The notes beneath the pieces are model-generated. The model had not been told where the DNA came from. It did no database searches and was given only the letters and a program-made list of their open reading frames with translations. A stretch of 64,000 nt of DNA from Oryzias latipes. Its lineage: Eukaryota; Chordata; Actinopteri; Beloniformes; Adrianichthyidae. Position numbers and translations under genes: made by a program. The stretch covers positions 4,867,240-4,931,239 of the forward strand of contig NC_019859.2 in NCBI RefSeq assembly GCF_002234675.1, written 5' to 3'. This document shows positions 22,070 through 34,270 of the stretch, one piece after another (positions within the stretch are counted from its first letter, which is position 1; every line of letters starts with the position of its first letter).

Positions 22070-22440
22070 TTTGTTCTTCGAGCGCGCAAAAGCCGCGCGC
22101 GCACAGCTGCTGTGGCGCGTGCGTAGCTTGAGCTCACTGCAAATTCATCTGCGTCATTCCGAAATTTATTCAGGAGGATGAGAGGAGATCCGGAGGTCAA
22201 GATGATCACGGATGGCACATCTCGACGTACGCGCACGTGATCTTGAACATGGCAGACACGCGCCCCCACGACACATGTGTGCGGCGCGGAAACCAGGCAC
22301 GTGTGGAATGTGACGCCGCACGTGCACGGGTCATTTACCTGAGCAGGGGGAGAGGCGCGAAACCCCACGCGCACAGGTCCGCTTTAAATGCGCCTTCTCA
22401 GCGGAGAGCGCAGCGGCTGGTTCGCCTCTAGCTGTGCGCA
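22070..22440. promoter_or_regulatory. CpG-rich patch with three CACGTG E-boxes
   Basis: Strong local CpG enrichment in an AT-rich desert about 5 kb upstream of cbx4. Perfect CACGTG sites lie at 22234-22239, 22298-22303 and 22319-22324. The patch is flanked by CG-rich repeats of GCGC. It is a candidate distal regulatory element or promoter of an unseen RNA; no coding exon is recognised. Confidence 0.4.
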
Positions 22441-22459
22441 GGAAAATTCTTTCCGCTAA

Positions 22460-24240
22460 AAAAAAATCATAAATTCATATATTTTTTTAAAAGGCGCCAA
22501 ACCAACAAGTCAAGTGTCTCAGCTTCTCATTTAATTGTTATCTTTTCAAATTCTCCTGAAACTCGCAAAAACACGCAGCGCGCGCACATACAGAAACGCG
22601 CCTATTTTTTTAAGTATTTGTTCAATTGCTGCTCAAAAACTTTATCCCTCTAAAAAATGGCTCAAGTGAATAAATATTGTCTCACGAAATATTCGCTTGT
22701 TTATCTCGTTCATTCAGCTTGAAGCGCGCACGCCTCCTGCTTTTTCACTAAACTCATCTGTTTATGGAAACTTGTCGAACGAGTTAAGGGCATCGAAATT
22801 TCTCATCTGGGGTCAAATAAACTCAGTTTAACAGATCATTCAGATAGAACTAAAGCAAAGATATTTAAGACTTGAAGCCACTTCAATGGAACAAAAAGCT
22901 GCAGGAGTTTTTGGAACTTCTGATTAAAATGACATGAAGGAAGAAATAACGCTGCAGATTAAATGACCACAGGGGGAAAACATGAGGCCAAGTGTCAAGA
23001 GGACAAAGAAAAAGGGGATGAATGACAGTTTGGAATAGTGGTTGAGGAGCCTCAAATCCATTCACTCCCTAAGAGGATGAGGGGGAACAGTTCCAGAAAT
23101 GAAGGGGTTTTGTTTGCTTTAGAAAACATACATATCCTGTTTTAGGATAAAATGTTCAAAACGAAAGTCTCATTTTGGTCAGACTTACTCCAGAAAAAGT
23201 CTTGAGAATATTTTTTACAAGGAATAAACCTTCAGAGATCAAACGCGAGTCGTTTAAAAACCACTTCAACATCAGCTGAGCTTTCTCTTTTATGAGATGA
23301 AGACACAAAGGCAAAAATAAGTTGCATTCAGAACCTTTTAAAGTGAAAGGACACTCCACGCTTAACATGAGGACACACTACGGGCGTAAAATTCCAGTAG
23401 CGGCTCATGTCATCAGCAGGTGTCACTTTTCCATCAGGGCGATTCCGTGACCCGATGTGACCCGAGCGATTACAAGTTGCTCTGGAGTAAAAAAACGGCC
23501 CCAAGGCGGCTTATTCCTTTTCCATAAAGTTCTACGAAAGTCTTCCTGAACAAAAACTCTCAGGTGAATTGGATTTGCTTGTTTGCTGATGTTCAGACAG
23601 ACCCGGGTCCCCTGACATGTGACCTTCAAAGAAGGCTGGTCAGTCAGGTGGGAACATAAAAAACACTTGATTGAAAGGTTTCGTGTAGCCAGCTTTCAAG
23701 GGGTAGGAGATCCGGTCAAAGGTACTGAGTCACTAAAGGCGAAGCTCAACAACGGCCCCCGTTTTTGATAATCATCTCTGAATTGCAACAATAAAATAAG
23801 TTGATCAGCCTTTGATTAGGAACACTGAAGACACAAAGCATCATTCAATAAATAACTATTTACTTTATGCATTTATAGAAAGTTGCCGGGCTTTGGCCAC
23901 AGACTAAAACAACTCAGATTTGGACTTTTCTGGCCTTACATGCTGTAAAGACATCAATGACATCATTGTATACACATACATCAGATATATCTCATGGTTA
24001 CTGCTGATTACAGCCAAATCAAGATGAAACATTAAAATGAAACCAAATACTTTTGAACACTTTTAAAAATGCTCAATGAGCTCATTAAAATTAAGATCTT
24101 CCAGTGTCACTGACATCATGAGCACATAAACACAATAATTCATTCAAATTTTCAAATTCAAAGTTTTCATCATGACAATTATAGCATCACTTTGAAAATT
24201 GGAATGCAAATAAAATAATGATAAAAAAAATAAAAAAATA
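22460..24240. other. Intergenic, no gene recognised
   Basis: AT-rich sequence with homopolymers and short chance ORFs. No transposon termini were resolved. Confidence 0.5.
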
Positions 24241-24244
24241 AAGA

Positions 24245-24420
24245 AATCAAATCAAATTTTATTTGAAAAGCACTTTTCGAACTCCAAAGTGCATTAGATA
24301 AAAACATAATTCAATTTTAAAAACCAAAAGCAAGACATTACACAAAAATATGTATAAAACACATACAATGCCCCCCCCTCCAACACACATACACACACAC
24401 ACACACATATATGCACACCA
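24245..24420. repeat. Retroposon tail-like stretch followed by (CA)n
   Basis: ATCAAATTTTATTTGAAAAG and an AAGTGCATTAGATAAAA-type stretch resemble reversed non-LTR tails; a CA-dinucleotide run occupies about 24382-24407. Confidence 0.45.
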
Positions 24421-25065
24421 TAGTAATGTGTAAAATGATTCACTAAAATGATGCAAAGTAGAAATTTGGCTTTGTACTGAAGTGGGGAAGTGATATTTTG
24501 GGGACCTGTCCACACCAGTGACCCCCCCACTCAGAATATGCCACCAAAGGACCCCCCCAGATCTAAGCATAGAGCCAGACCCGGGAGATCCCACTGCAGA
24601 ACAGGGTTGCCGAGAACAGGGTTGCTCTCATTGAACTCCATTATTCCCACCATCTCCTCAAGGTGAGTCAGTATCAACTCCCATGTTTGTGAAAAAGAGA
24701 AATAACTTTCCACAACCAGCATGCTAACGTTGATGAATTATTCAGCAAACGTAACTGTTTTATATATCATCCTACAACCACTCTTGAACGATTTAGGGGA
24801 AAATAAATATAACAGGAACACTTAACTGTTAGCTTTTATTCCTTTCGCCCTTTTTCCGTTTGACGAACCGAACAGTTTTTGCAATTTACCTTTTGTACGT
24901 ACATTACCTCAATTAGACAGAAAGCCGAGTTGTGTATAAACCTGCTTGTGTGGCCCATAGCTAAGACCGGCACTGGGTAGGGGTGTGGACGTCCAACAAG
25001 CTTACTCCTGATTGGCCAGAGCGGTTACCATAGAAACGTCGACTCAGACCAACTTGAATCAAATA

Positions 25066-25155
25066 CTGCTTAGTGGCGATGTTTGGCTCCAACATGGTGG
25101 CGTACATATCACAAAAAAAAAAACTGGCCACTGAACTGATTTCATTTGGTTGGAG
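25066..25155 (+). repeat. Family C element fragment
   Basis: TGGCTCCAACATGGTGGCG and TCATTTGGTTGGAGCAG match the inner part of the element at 43764-44391. Ends absent. Confidence 0.55.
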
Positions 25156-25658
25156 CAGTTTACGCGGTGGAACAACAACTTTAAAAAATATTTTCACAAA
25201 TACAGTGTTTGTGTCTGAATGTGGTAGAATTTTATTTTTCAGCCAAGAATCAAAGTTCTTACTTGAGTTTAATAGGTGTGTATACAGCCAGGCCATCCCG
25301 TCCTTCTGACACCTGAAGCTTTCTTCAAACATCTTTTTTCATGTCTGGGGATGGATGGACCTCCCCATAAAAGAGGCGAAGAAATGAAACAAACAGGTTA
25401 AAAAGAAGCAAATAATCTGACTTCAATCTGCAAACAACACGCCAAGTAAACCTTGCAAACGAGTCAAAGTTAAACAGTTAAACGAAATGAAATAATTCAA
25501 CCCACTACACCTTCATACTTCCTCGCTCCTAGGTCACATAATCAATGATGTCATCCTTCCTAATAGAGGAAGGGAATTGAGCTTCCTCCTTTAGGTAAAT
25601 ACAGGTAATCACTGGATTTGTGTGAAATTTAACAGCTGTGTTTCTGTGCTTGTATCAC

Positions 25659-27512
25659 CAGTAGCGGTTCTAGGCACGGGCCGTCCGGGCGGTGGCCTGG
25701 GGCGGAAAACTGAAGGGGGGCGGCACCGGCGGCTCAGCCCTTGTAAAATATTATATGCACCACTATTGGTTTACTTATGTCACAGTTTGTGAGTTTGTAA
25801 CAGCCTGAACCTGGCCGCGCCGCCGCCCCGCAGCTGCGCTCTCCTGTCTTTGAGAAGTAGACACAAATGTGTGTGAAGAAGAAGGGAGGGGGCGCGGGGG
25901 GAGCACGGAGCGCCACCGCGTTTGCGCATGCGCAAAACCTGGCGGGCTCATCTTTCAGGGGAGGCGACGGTCGCGGGCTTGATGAAAAAAATAAAAGTAA
26001 AAACTGCGACTGCGCCGTCATGTAGCGAATCAGCGCCCCTGGCTGTAGCTGCACGCGCTCCTGCTGGAAATGTGTGAAGAAAGGGGGGGGGGGGGGGGGG
26101 GGGGGGGGCTGCGGGGAATCAGTTCAATTGTGGGACGCTTCCAAATTAAGTGGCTAGGTGGGGACAAGGGCGGGGTTTTGAATCTATTTTATAAAACCTT
26201 TTTATAAGTCAGTCATAAGGTGACATTCTATAACCTACATTTTAATAAAGGTAGAAAAATATATTCTGCTTTTTGGGTTAATTTTGTGTGAAATGCCCAA
26301 ATAAAAAAAATGGCAACACAAAACAATGCTGTCACTAAGGTGACAGTTGGTTCAGTCGACGGACTTGATGTCTTCTTCGTGACGTGAGGACATTTATGCC
26401 AAACAAACGCCAAAAACATCTAAAATATGGAGAAGAAAAGGTCAAAGCCATCTGGTGCCCAATTTAGAAAGAAAAGAAAAGAAGAAGAGGAGAAAAGAGA
26501 TAAAGAAAACGGGAAGTCCTCACAGCTTGATGCATGTCTTTTCCAAATTCTAATGCTACCTGCCCTTCAACCTACAACAACGTTGCCGATGAAAACTTTA
26601 TTTTGGTCGATGACCAACACTGAAGTAGGCCCAAATGTTGCAAATAGCGTCATTTTTTTTTTTTAGATTTTATTCTTAAAAATTTGCTCTGCCTTAACTT
26701 GTAACATTAGTTATGATTCATGTGTCTGTCTGCTCTGCTGTAACACAAAGGTTTTGCTGTTGTATACTAGCTCATAATGTTAAAAAAGCTGTGATGGTTA
26801 CACAGCATGCTGCTGCTGCCATAAGATGCTAATGGGGCAAATAATTTGAGATCGGTCATTAATTTAATAATCATTTGTGGCAGCCTAAACGTTTTCACAA
26901 TGTTTTTTTGACATGTAACTGGGGATTTAGGGGTTAAGTTTGAGCCTGCATATGAAGTTTATTTTTTATTTGTTTTACAAATGTGGGGTTATATGTTTAG
27001 CCAATAGAATTTCCATAAATCTGTAGGTAGTTTTAAAAATGAATATTTACCATTTACTGCAAATCTATGGGGACAAAACATAATTCAACAGGTCATAACT
27101 AAAAATGTGCCAATCAAAGGATTGAAGACGGAAGACATGAGCTAATTTTTCTTCTCTGAAGTAGAGATCGATATAGAACATGACAATTTAAATTTCCAAT
27201 TCATAAATGTTTTTAAAATATTTATTTTATATTATTTATTTAATATTGAGTTTGATTCAATATTTTCTTAGCTAACTGTATTTTTGCCATGCTTATGGTC
27301 TTTTATTTTTTGTGTTCTGATAACTATTATAATGCTGTTCAGAATTCTCACATCTTTTGTATCCACTTCTTAATTTCAATGACAATAAAACATGTCAGTT
27401 GACAAAGACAAACAAAGTTCTGTTGCGACTATTGGGGGGGGGTGGGGGGGAGGGGGGGCGGCGCCTGGGGAGGGTCTCGCCCGGGGAGTAATTCAGGGTA
27501 GAACCGCCACTG
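25659..27512 (+). mobile_element. hAT DNA transposon, 1.85 kb, internally decayed, with perfect 8 bp target duplication
   Basis: Left end CAGTAGCGGTTCTAG, right end TAGAACCGCCACTG, near-perfect inverted repeats. TGTATCAC flanks it on both sides (25651-25658 and 27513-27520), the 8 bp duplication expected of hAT elements. The interior is GC-rich at both ends, with a G run of about 27 at 26082-26108 and a G-rich tract at 27434-27475, and AT-rich in the middle. It contains the transposase remnant at 26427-26666. No other transposase domain is seen, so it is non-autonomous. Confidence 0.93.
26427..26666 (+). pseudogene. N-terminal remnant of a hAT (ZMYM/TTF-type) transposase
   Basis: 79-residue ORF inside the hAT element. 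The beginning, KPSGAQFRKKRKEEEEK, is the typical start of hAT transposases annotated as zinc finger MYM-type protein 1-like. After about residue 33 the similarity to anything known is lost and the ORF runs out. No zinc finger, RNase H-like catalytic region or dimerisation domain remains in the 1.85 kb. Confidence 0.65.
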
Positions 27513-27824
27513 TGTATCACTAATGACATCTGAGATCGAATAAATATAATGCAAAACACAAACAAACCTGCGATGTTTGCCAATGTAGTTATGGTAGAAA
27601 ATGACTAAACTTTAATGAATCTTAAATAAATGTAGGAAGCCGGACTGATGACAGATGGGTGTAACCTTCCTCCATCAAATTTTGGATGTAAATTCCATTC
27701 ATTATCCTTTCAAAATAAAACTTACCACGTGATACTTTGATTGAAACGCAAGCGTATAACCGAGATCGATGGAGAGGTTTGAACAGGATGATTAAACGGT
27801 AAAGTTAGCATCAGGTAATATTTT

Positions 27825-29093
27825 TTTAAGGTGGGCGTGTTCTAAAACGGTGTAGCTCTTTTAGTCGATTACTCTTTAATATCAGAACTTTAGCTTTTGA
27901 CGTCATTTGTTTTACCTTAATTCTTCTTATGCAATTAATGCGATTCCAACCGATTTTGAAGTGGAAGCTGTTGGATTTACTGGTAGTTAATTGCGTAAAC
28001 AGTTGACCCTGTAACACCGGAGCTTTAGCTCCAGTGTTGATGTTCCTTCGACTACAGTAACTCTTGAACAGTTTATGCAATTAATGTAATTCTGAAGCGG
28101 AGAAAAGCAGCCTTCCGCTGCTACGCAACCCTGTACAGGGTTACACAAATGACATACATCAGCCATGGAGAAAAGTGGCTTTGTGACATTGTGCAACACT
28201 TTACGTTCGCACTGTGTTGCGGAGCCGATATTAAAAGCCTCTTATCTCCGCGTCGGAACCAGCTGATTCCGGTTAATCGCGTAAATGGTCAAAGATCTAC
28301 AGTATATCAAAGAGCTTGCGTTATTTAGGCGTAATCGGGGACATCTCCTGTCTTAGATGTTTAAAGAGTTACAGTTGTTCAAAGAGTGTCGGTTTTTTCT
28401 CATCAGCATTGATAGTTCTGGTGTTTTCTTTTTGGTTGCAACTACAAAAATTGGCTAATTTTTGGGGGCCCTAGTGGTCATTTGAGGAACTGAAAATTTG
28501 GCCCTTTTATTTTTCCAAACCACACTTTGCTTCTACGTCTGCCCTTTAACAATGGAGCTTTAGCTCTTTGAATCACCGCAATTCTTCAACCGTTTACGTT
28601 ATTAGTTAAGTTCCTCTGTTGGAAATACAGTAATTGCATTAACGGTTGACAGATTGTGGTAGCTCGAAGAACATGTGTGTTGGTGGGGACTGCTCTGATG
28701 TCAAAAGGTTAATGTTTTTCAAGTGTCTTGAGTTGCATCCACAAAAATAGAAATTGACTCTGACTTTTGAGGCCCTAGTGGCCATCTGAGGGATTGAAAA
28801 TTTGTCCCTCCCCTTTGTTATTCTTCCAAACCACATGTTAATTCCATGTAAATCCTTTAACACCGGAGTTTCAGCTTTACTGTTAATGTTCTTACATAAT
28901 TTCTTCAAGTGTTTACATTAATAATGTAGATCCATTGGATTCTGACGTGGAGAAAAGCAGATTTGGGCTGACATGCAACACTTTACAATAACAAAGAGTT
29001 TACGCAATCGATGCAGATCAGCTGATTCAGGAAAGGCCAAAAGCTGCTTTTCTCTGCTTCAGAATGTGTTATAATTACATCGATTGCATAAAA
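27825..29093. repeat. Family E repeats, three partly tandem units
   Basis: Units share AACACCGGAGCTTTAGCT or AACAATGGAGCTTTAGCT (28014, 28547 and 28858 areas), TGCAACACTTTAC, AATCAGCTGATTC-like, GTAAATGGTCAAAG and GAGAAAAGCAG. Two units also share GGCCCTAGTGG with a TTCCAAACCACA stretch (about 28465 and 28770). No ORF, no clear terminal inverted repeat. Related copies lie at 29507-29580, 38550-38855 and 39845-40030. Confidence 0.6.
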
Positions 29094-29498
29094 CAGGGAT
29101 GTCTAAAGTCCGTACCGTGGGTCAAATGTGGCCTGCGTTCAGATTTTTACCGGCCTGCATGCTGTTGTCATAAAATCAATAATACACGGCACCCCAAAAC
29201 CTTTTAAGAACTGCGAGTATAATTTCTTGATTGGCTGAATTACGTTAGAAGCCACTGTATACTTGTGGCAACAACCCAGTCTTTACATCAGAAATTCACA
29301 GCCATTTTGATTAAACTGTATTTAAATCTATTTCTGTTCTAGGCGAAAGAATAAAAAGTAAACCTTTTCCAGAAAAAAATATATTTGTAAGTGGTTTATT
29401 TGCATTTAATGAAATAACAAGCGTTCAAAGAATGCAGACTGAATGGTTTTTCACCTCGTCATTTCTGTCCCTCTTTGCAAAAAGTTTGGACATCCTAG
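29094..29498. mobile_element. Short hAT-like non-autonomous element inserted in a family E repeat
   Basis: Left CAGGGATGTCTAAAGT, right AGTTTGGACATCCTAG, imperfect inverted repeats. Flanks GCATAAAA (29086-29093) and GCGTAAAC (29499-29506) match at 6 of 8 bases, like an aged 8 bp duplication. Family E sequence resumes directly after the right flank. Confidence 0.7.
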
Positions 29499-29829
29499 GC
29501 GTAAACGGTCGACAAGTTACAACAGTTCAAAGAGCGTCTGTTTTTTCGCTGTTACAGGGCCCCCAGTGTTAAAGGGTTTAACTTGACCTCTTTTGTTGAA
29601 GCTAAAAAGCAGATTTTCATAGAGGGAGCACTTCAGGTCACACCCGGCATGAAATCTGTTCTTATGATTCAGAGGTGGAGAACATGGACCAAAGCCATGA
29701 TTAGACTGGAATACTAATTTCTGAAAACGGTGTCTCCTGCCCTCTGAAATGCAGCGAGGTCCCTCGGAGAACGGATCTAGATGCGCCGCAAAACAGTTTT
29801 TAATCATCTGCAGGGACGTCTCACTCTTC

Positions 29830-30590
29830 CACATTTCACCGACTTATGAAACGGCAGTGGTGTAATAAACTCACGTCTCGACAAATTTGTCTTTGCAGAG
29901 GTCACGAAAGCCAAATTTAATCTTCAGAGCTGCTGATTTCCCACAGCGTGTTGGCGGGGAACACATGTCTTTACCCTGCCAAAGTGACAGTCCGTTCCAG
30001 GGGACTGATGAAGTCCTGCCTCTCTTCTTTCTTTGAGCACAGCTCAGAAGGATGTGGCAGAGCGTGAGGTGAGTCTCCAGAAGGCAACATTTCCATCCTA
30101 ATATTGACTTTTCTTTTATCAGCTTAGTAATGACGTGGCGGTTAATAGGTGCACATGACTCATGGGTGGAATGAGTCCCACAGGAGGCTCCACGGAGGTT
30201 TTCTCCTGCTTACGTCAACAGCGCAGCCTCTTGTGATGCAGGCTGCTTGCGTCTCCGGCGCTGCTGAGGAGAGAGAACAGGAAAACGGTGCCCCGGCATC
30301 GCAGTGACTCACACTCCCATCCAGACGTGTAATTCATGAGGACGGGTGTCTCATTGGGTGTGTGCGTCAAAGGCAGGTAGCTGCGACGACAACTGACCAC
30401 AGCATCCGGTGACTCATTCCTCAAAAGTGTACTTAACTGATTCCGTGTGGAAAATGACATGGACCAAGCCTCAGGTCAGGAAAGCCCGAGCCCTTTTGTG
30501 AACCCTTAAATGTCACACAGCCAATCTGCAGACAGTCTTTCTTCCGTGACTAACTGATAACACGACCGTCTGAATGTTGTCCAGGTCGGC
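29830..30590. other. Intergenic, mixed composition, no gene recognised
   Basis: Less AT-rich than the surroundings and free of recognised repeats. Possibly regulatory, but no specific support. Confidence 0.4.
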
Positions 30591-30600
30591 TTCCGCCGCT

Positions 30601-31025
30601 TTAAAGTCCCACTCCGATTATCTTTTGATCTATTTTCAAAGCGTTTCCCATGGTCTTTTCATTATGAATATGTAGTTTTTAGCCAAACCCCCCCCCCCCC
30701 AAAAGTTTTGTTTTCTATGACATAGTGTCTAAAGAGGGCAGTAAGCCTGCCTTCATTTCCCATCAACCCTTTGTGCAGCCTCTCTCCCAGTGGCATACAG
30801 CCCCTCACAACCCCAATCAAAAATTATTGATGAAACAAAAACGGAGAGCGATTTTGGAGCTATACAGCCGTACAGTTTCTAGGAGCTTTTTCAACCAGCC
30901 TCACAATGTTTTAATCAAAGATATACCCAAGAAGGCATACATTTTTTATATATGCCCTCCATCACGAGGGAAAAAAATCGCACATTACATGCACAACACA
31001 ATTTTCGTTGGAGTGGGTCTTTAAA
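30601..31025 (+). mobile_element. MITE family B copy
   Basis: Left end TTAAAGTCCCACTCCGATTA, right end TTGGAGTGGGTCTTTAA. Inner landmarks: TTTTGATCTATTTTCAAAGC, GTAAGCCTGCC and ATGCCCTCCATCA. One of the best-preserved ends of the family. Confidence 0.85.
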
Positions 31026-31029
31026 TTAC

Positions 31030-33830
31030 AGCAGCAGGCCGGTGAACTTGGCTTTCGCCTGCATGCGTCCCTTTTGATGTAGTTCTGCTTCTTTGTCTGC
31101 TGAGCTGCAAGTGTCAGATCTGACAACACGTGGGGGCAGTGGGGGTTTCAGCCGACATGTGCGCGGGTGGCAGGGAGGCTGGAGGAGGGCCCGAGACGGG
31201 GGCCAAGTGCAGTGGCCTGGAAGCTGGACACATGGTCTTCTTTGGTGACCCGGTCAACAGGTCATGGCGGGAGCAAACATATTGATGCCTGCACGTTTGC
31301 AATTTAAAAAAAACAAGTGAAGAATTGAAATAAAGGCCTCGTGTCACGGAGAGAAGTGCCAGTCAGAACAGCAGAGAAACACCGGCCTGCAGACAAACAG
31401 GCTGCAAGGAGAATGTCCAGCGTTTGAATATGATACACATGGTGACATAAGCAGATGCTCGGATATATACACGGCTATCTCGCTAATCTGAAATGACACT
31501 GCCCTATGTTGGGGTGAGGGGGGGTCATGACAGAAAAAGCCTGGCAGCGTGTCCTGGCCGCTTTTTCCAAACTGATGCCTTCTCACATTTTCGTTGAGAC
31601 ACGGCTGTAGGACGGCACAGAGGGCTGCTCTGAAATCCCTTTTCAGCACATTTTGTCAATAAAATTTGGCTCCAGATGTGCAGCTTGTATTATGCCTCCT
31701 CTTATGATTAAAAACTTCTACTCCAACATTTTGTTTTAAGTCTAATAAATATCGTCTTTGTAGTCTTAAATATAAAGGTTTACAAGAGACTTCAGTTTTT
31801 CCTTTTTTGTTCCAAAAAAAACCCACGTTTTTTACAGTTAACAGTGTGGCTCAGGTGCGTTCCCTCATTCAGTTATCTACCGTTAAACCTGTAAAGGTCA
31901 GTGTTGAGTGTTTGAACAAGCAAACAAGAACAACAAAGGCAGAAAAGTCCATCTGGAAATGGAAAGGAAACAGAAAAGGTCAAGAAATTATTACCGGACA
32001 ACACAAGAAAGAAATTGCGCTTCTTCAGAGGGGACTAAGAGAAAGAAAAAAAAAAAGTGTACCCACAGGTTGATTTGAAAAAGATGAGATCTCCTAAAAC
32101 TAAATGGGATTTACCCGGACAAAAACCAGCAAAAACTGCACGTGAAAATCAAAAAAATGAGGGAATAAAACAATGTGTTGTTAACAACAAAGGTAGAAAC
32201 AAATGCACAGACTGCAGATAAATAACAGAACGAATGTCAAAATTAAAGCTTTAAAAATATATACCTGAAAAATTGTCTGACCTGAAAGAGCAAATACCTT
32301 TGAATGATAGAACTGAAGATGCTGAGGCCTGCTCATTTAAGTGTTGAGAAGATTTTCTTCATTTTATACAGTAAAGGTTATAAATTCTCACATTAGCAGA
32401 TGAAAAGTTAGAATGAAGAAATCCACAGAATTAGCTTTAACACAACTATTTTCACACAATATTAACGCAGATAAGATGGAGAATTGCTGACGTTGGGAAG
32501 CCATGATATATGTATATATATTTTACACTGAGCAGAGAGTTATGTAAGGATGATGGAGACGTTTGTTTTAAACTGCTGTAGGTCAGAAGCTTTAAACTCA
32601 GAATGGTTTTGAACCAAAAGCAGCAGCAGCAGCTTTCATGAAGTCATGACAAACTGTCCCCGCCTTCATGATATCTGATCGCAGCGCTCAAGCTAAACAT
32701 TTCTGGTTTGTGGGCTGAGCTTCATCTTTATTGTGAAACAGCAAAAACCGTCCAGTTGAAGTCAAAAGCGAAAGAAGCCGCCATTTCACAAATGAGAAGA
32801 TACTACAGTCAAAAGGAAAACAAAAACCGTTTTGTCTCTACTTTTCTTTAGTGTTACTCTAGTTTTCTTTCACCTCCAATGTTAGGCTGATTAACCATTC
32901 TGTTTCTCTGAAATTTTAAACATTTCAGTGTTTTTTTTACAGAAACTTTTCCATTTGTGACTCCAGGGATCAGTAGCTTTTTCAGGCTGGATCCAACCTG
33001 TTTTTTTTTTTTTTCATTTAAATTTTGTCATTTCGACTTAATACAAAATTAAAAATAAACATAAACATTCAAAGTTCAATAAGGTGAAGATTATCAACAT
33101 TTTGAGTCAAAGCTCCTTTTTTTCAACTAAATCCAAAACAGTATTTTTACAGAATTACAAGAAACAAACACTGAAAACAATCAATTATGATCAAATGTAT
33201 CAATGAATCTTATCGACTCCCTTGTATATTTTTACTATCACCCTCTGTTATTTGTTTTGAATTGATTGCATGGATCGACTATTTTTTATGTCTTCTTGCA
33301 GTTATTCCACATCTTAACCCCTCTTAGCCAATGATAGCTGGGATCTGGGATTTTGATTATACTACTACTACTACTAATATGCTCTCCATATAAGAAGGGG
33401 GCTGCTTATCCCTAGTCCTCAAGCTCTACCATCCTGTCTGTTTTCCAGATCTCCCATCCCTGCTGATTAGCTCAGTCAGATGTCTCCACATTCTGATTGA
33501 ATGAACACACCTGGTCCAGGTAATCAGCAGCAAACAGTGCAGGGAGAGCTGGGAAACAGGCAGGGTGGTGACAGATTTTGAGGACCAGGAACATGCAGAC
33601 CCGATTTGATGTTTTCTGCTGATCTTTGATGGAGATGCTGAGCCACTGTGGTGCTGCCTTCATGTCTTCTTTGGATGCCAGAACCAAAACAGCCCACTTA
33701 ATGATTGCAGCAACAATTAGGTGAAGAAGAACGGGACAAATTTTCACAGACGTTAGAGGAGGTACAAAACATCCCAGAAAACCCAACTTTTGTTTGCACA
33801 TCTGATGGAGAATCTCACACGGAGAGTCCT
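31030..33830. other. Intergenic, no gene recognised
   Basis: AT-rich, with a T run at 33000-33014 and a short (CTA)n near 33360-33377. ORFs here show no known motif. Confidence 0.5.
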
Positions 33831-33834
33831 AAGC

Positions 33835-34270
33835 TATGGACACTCTATGCATATGGACATTCAAGAACACGCTAACAACTTGAGTATAGTCTTTGGTGTT
33901 TACACTGACCAAGCAGGGAGGGGCTTTTCCTTCTTTTTCTTTTTATACTGTATACCAGCACATGCCTGCTACCTACAGTTGAAAGAGGCTTGGTGAGAAA
34001 TGTTGAATTGCCACAAATTTTGCTTCAGACTTTTTCTTTCACAGCTCTATGTATATAACAGACTTGGTGTCATATAATTCCGTTGGACACAAATCGCAAT
34101 CATTGATTTCTCTTCTATGATAATCTTTTTAAACGGTTGGGACTTCTGCGAATAAAAAGGCACCGTACATGTGTTGCTACCAAATTGGTCAAAGTTCGAC
34201 ATGGACTAACTTACGTTCAATGGCTGTTCCTTTTTGTATGTGGAGCCTGAAAAACGGTTGTAAAAATATG
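33835..34270 (-). repeat. Repeat family D, copy 2 (inverted)
   Basis: Reverse complement related to 18380-18850: ATTCAAGAACACGC, CTTTTTCTTTTTATACTG, CTTTCACAGCTCTATG and GGTCAAAGTTCGAC. Confidence 0.5.
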
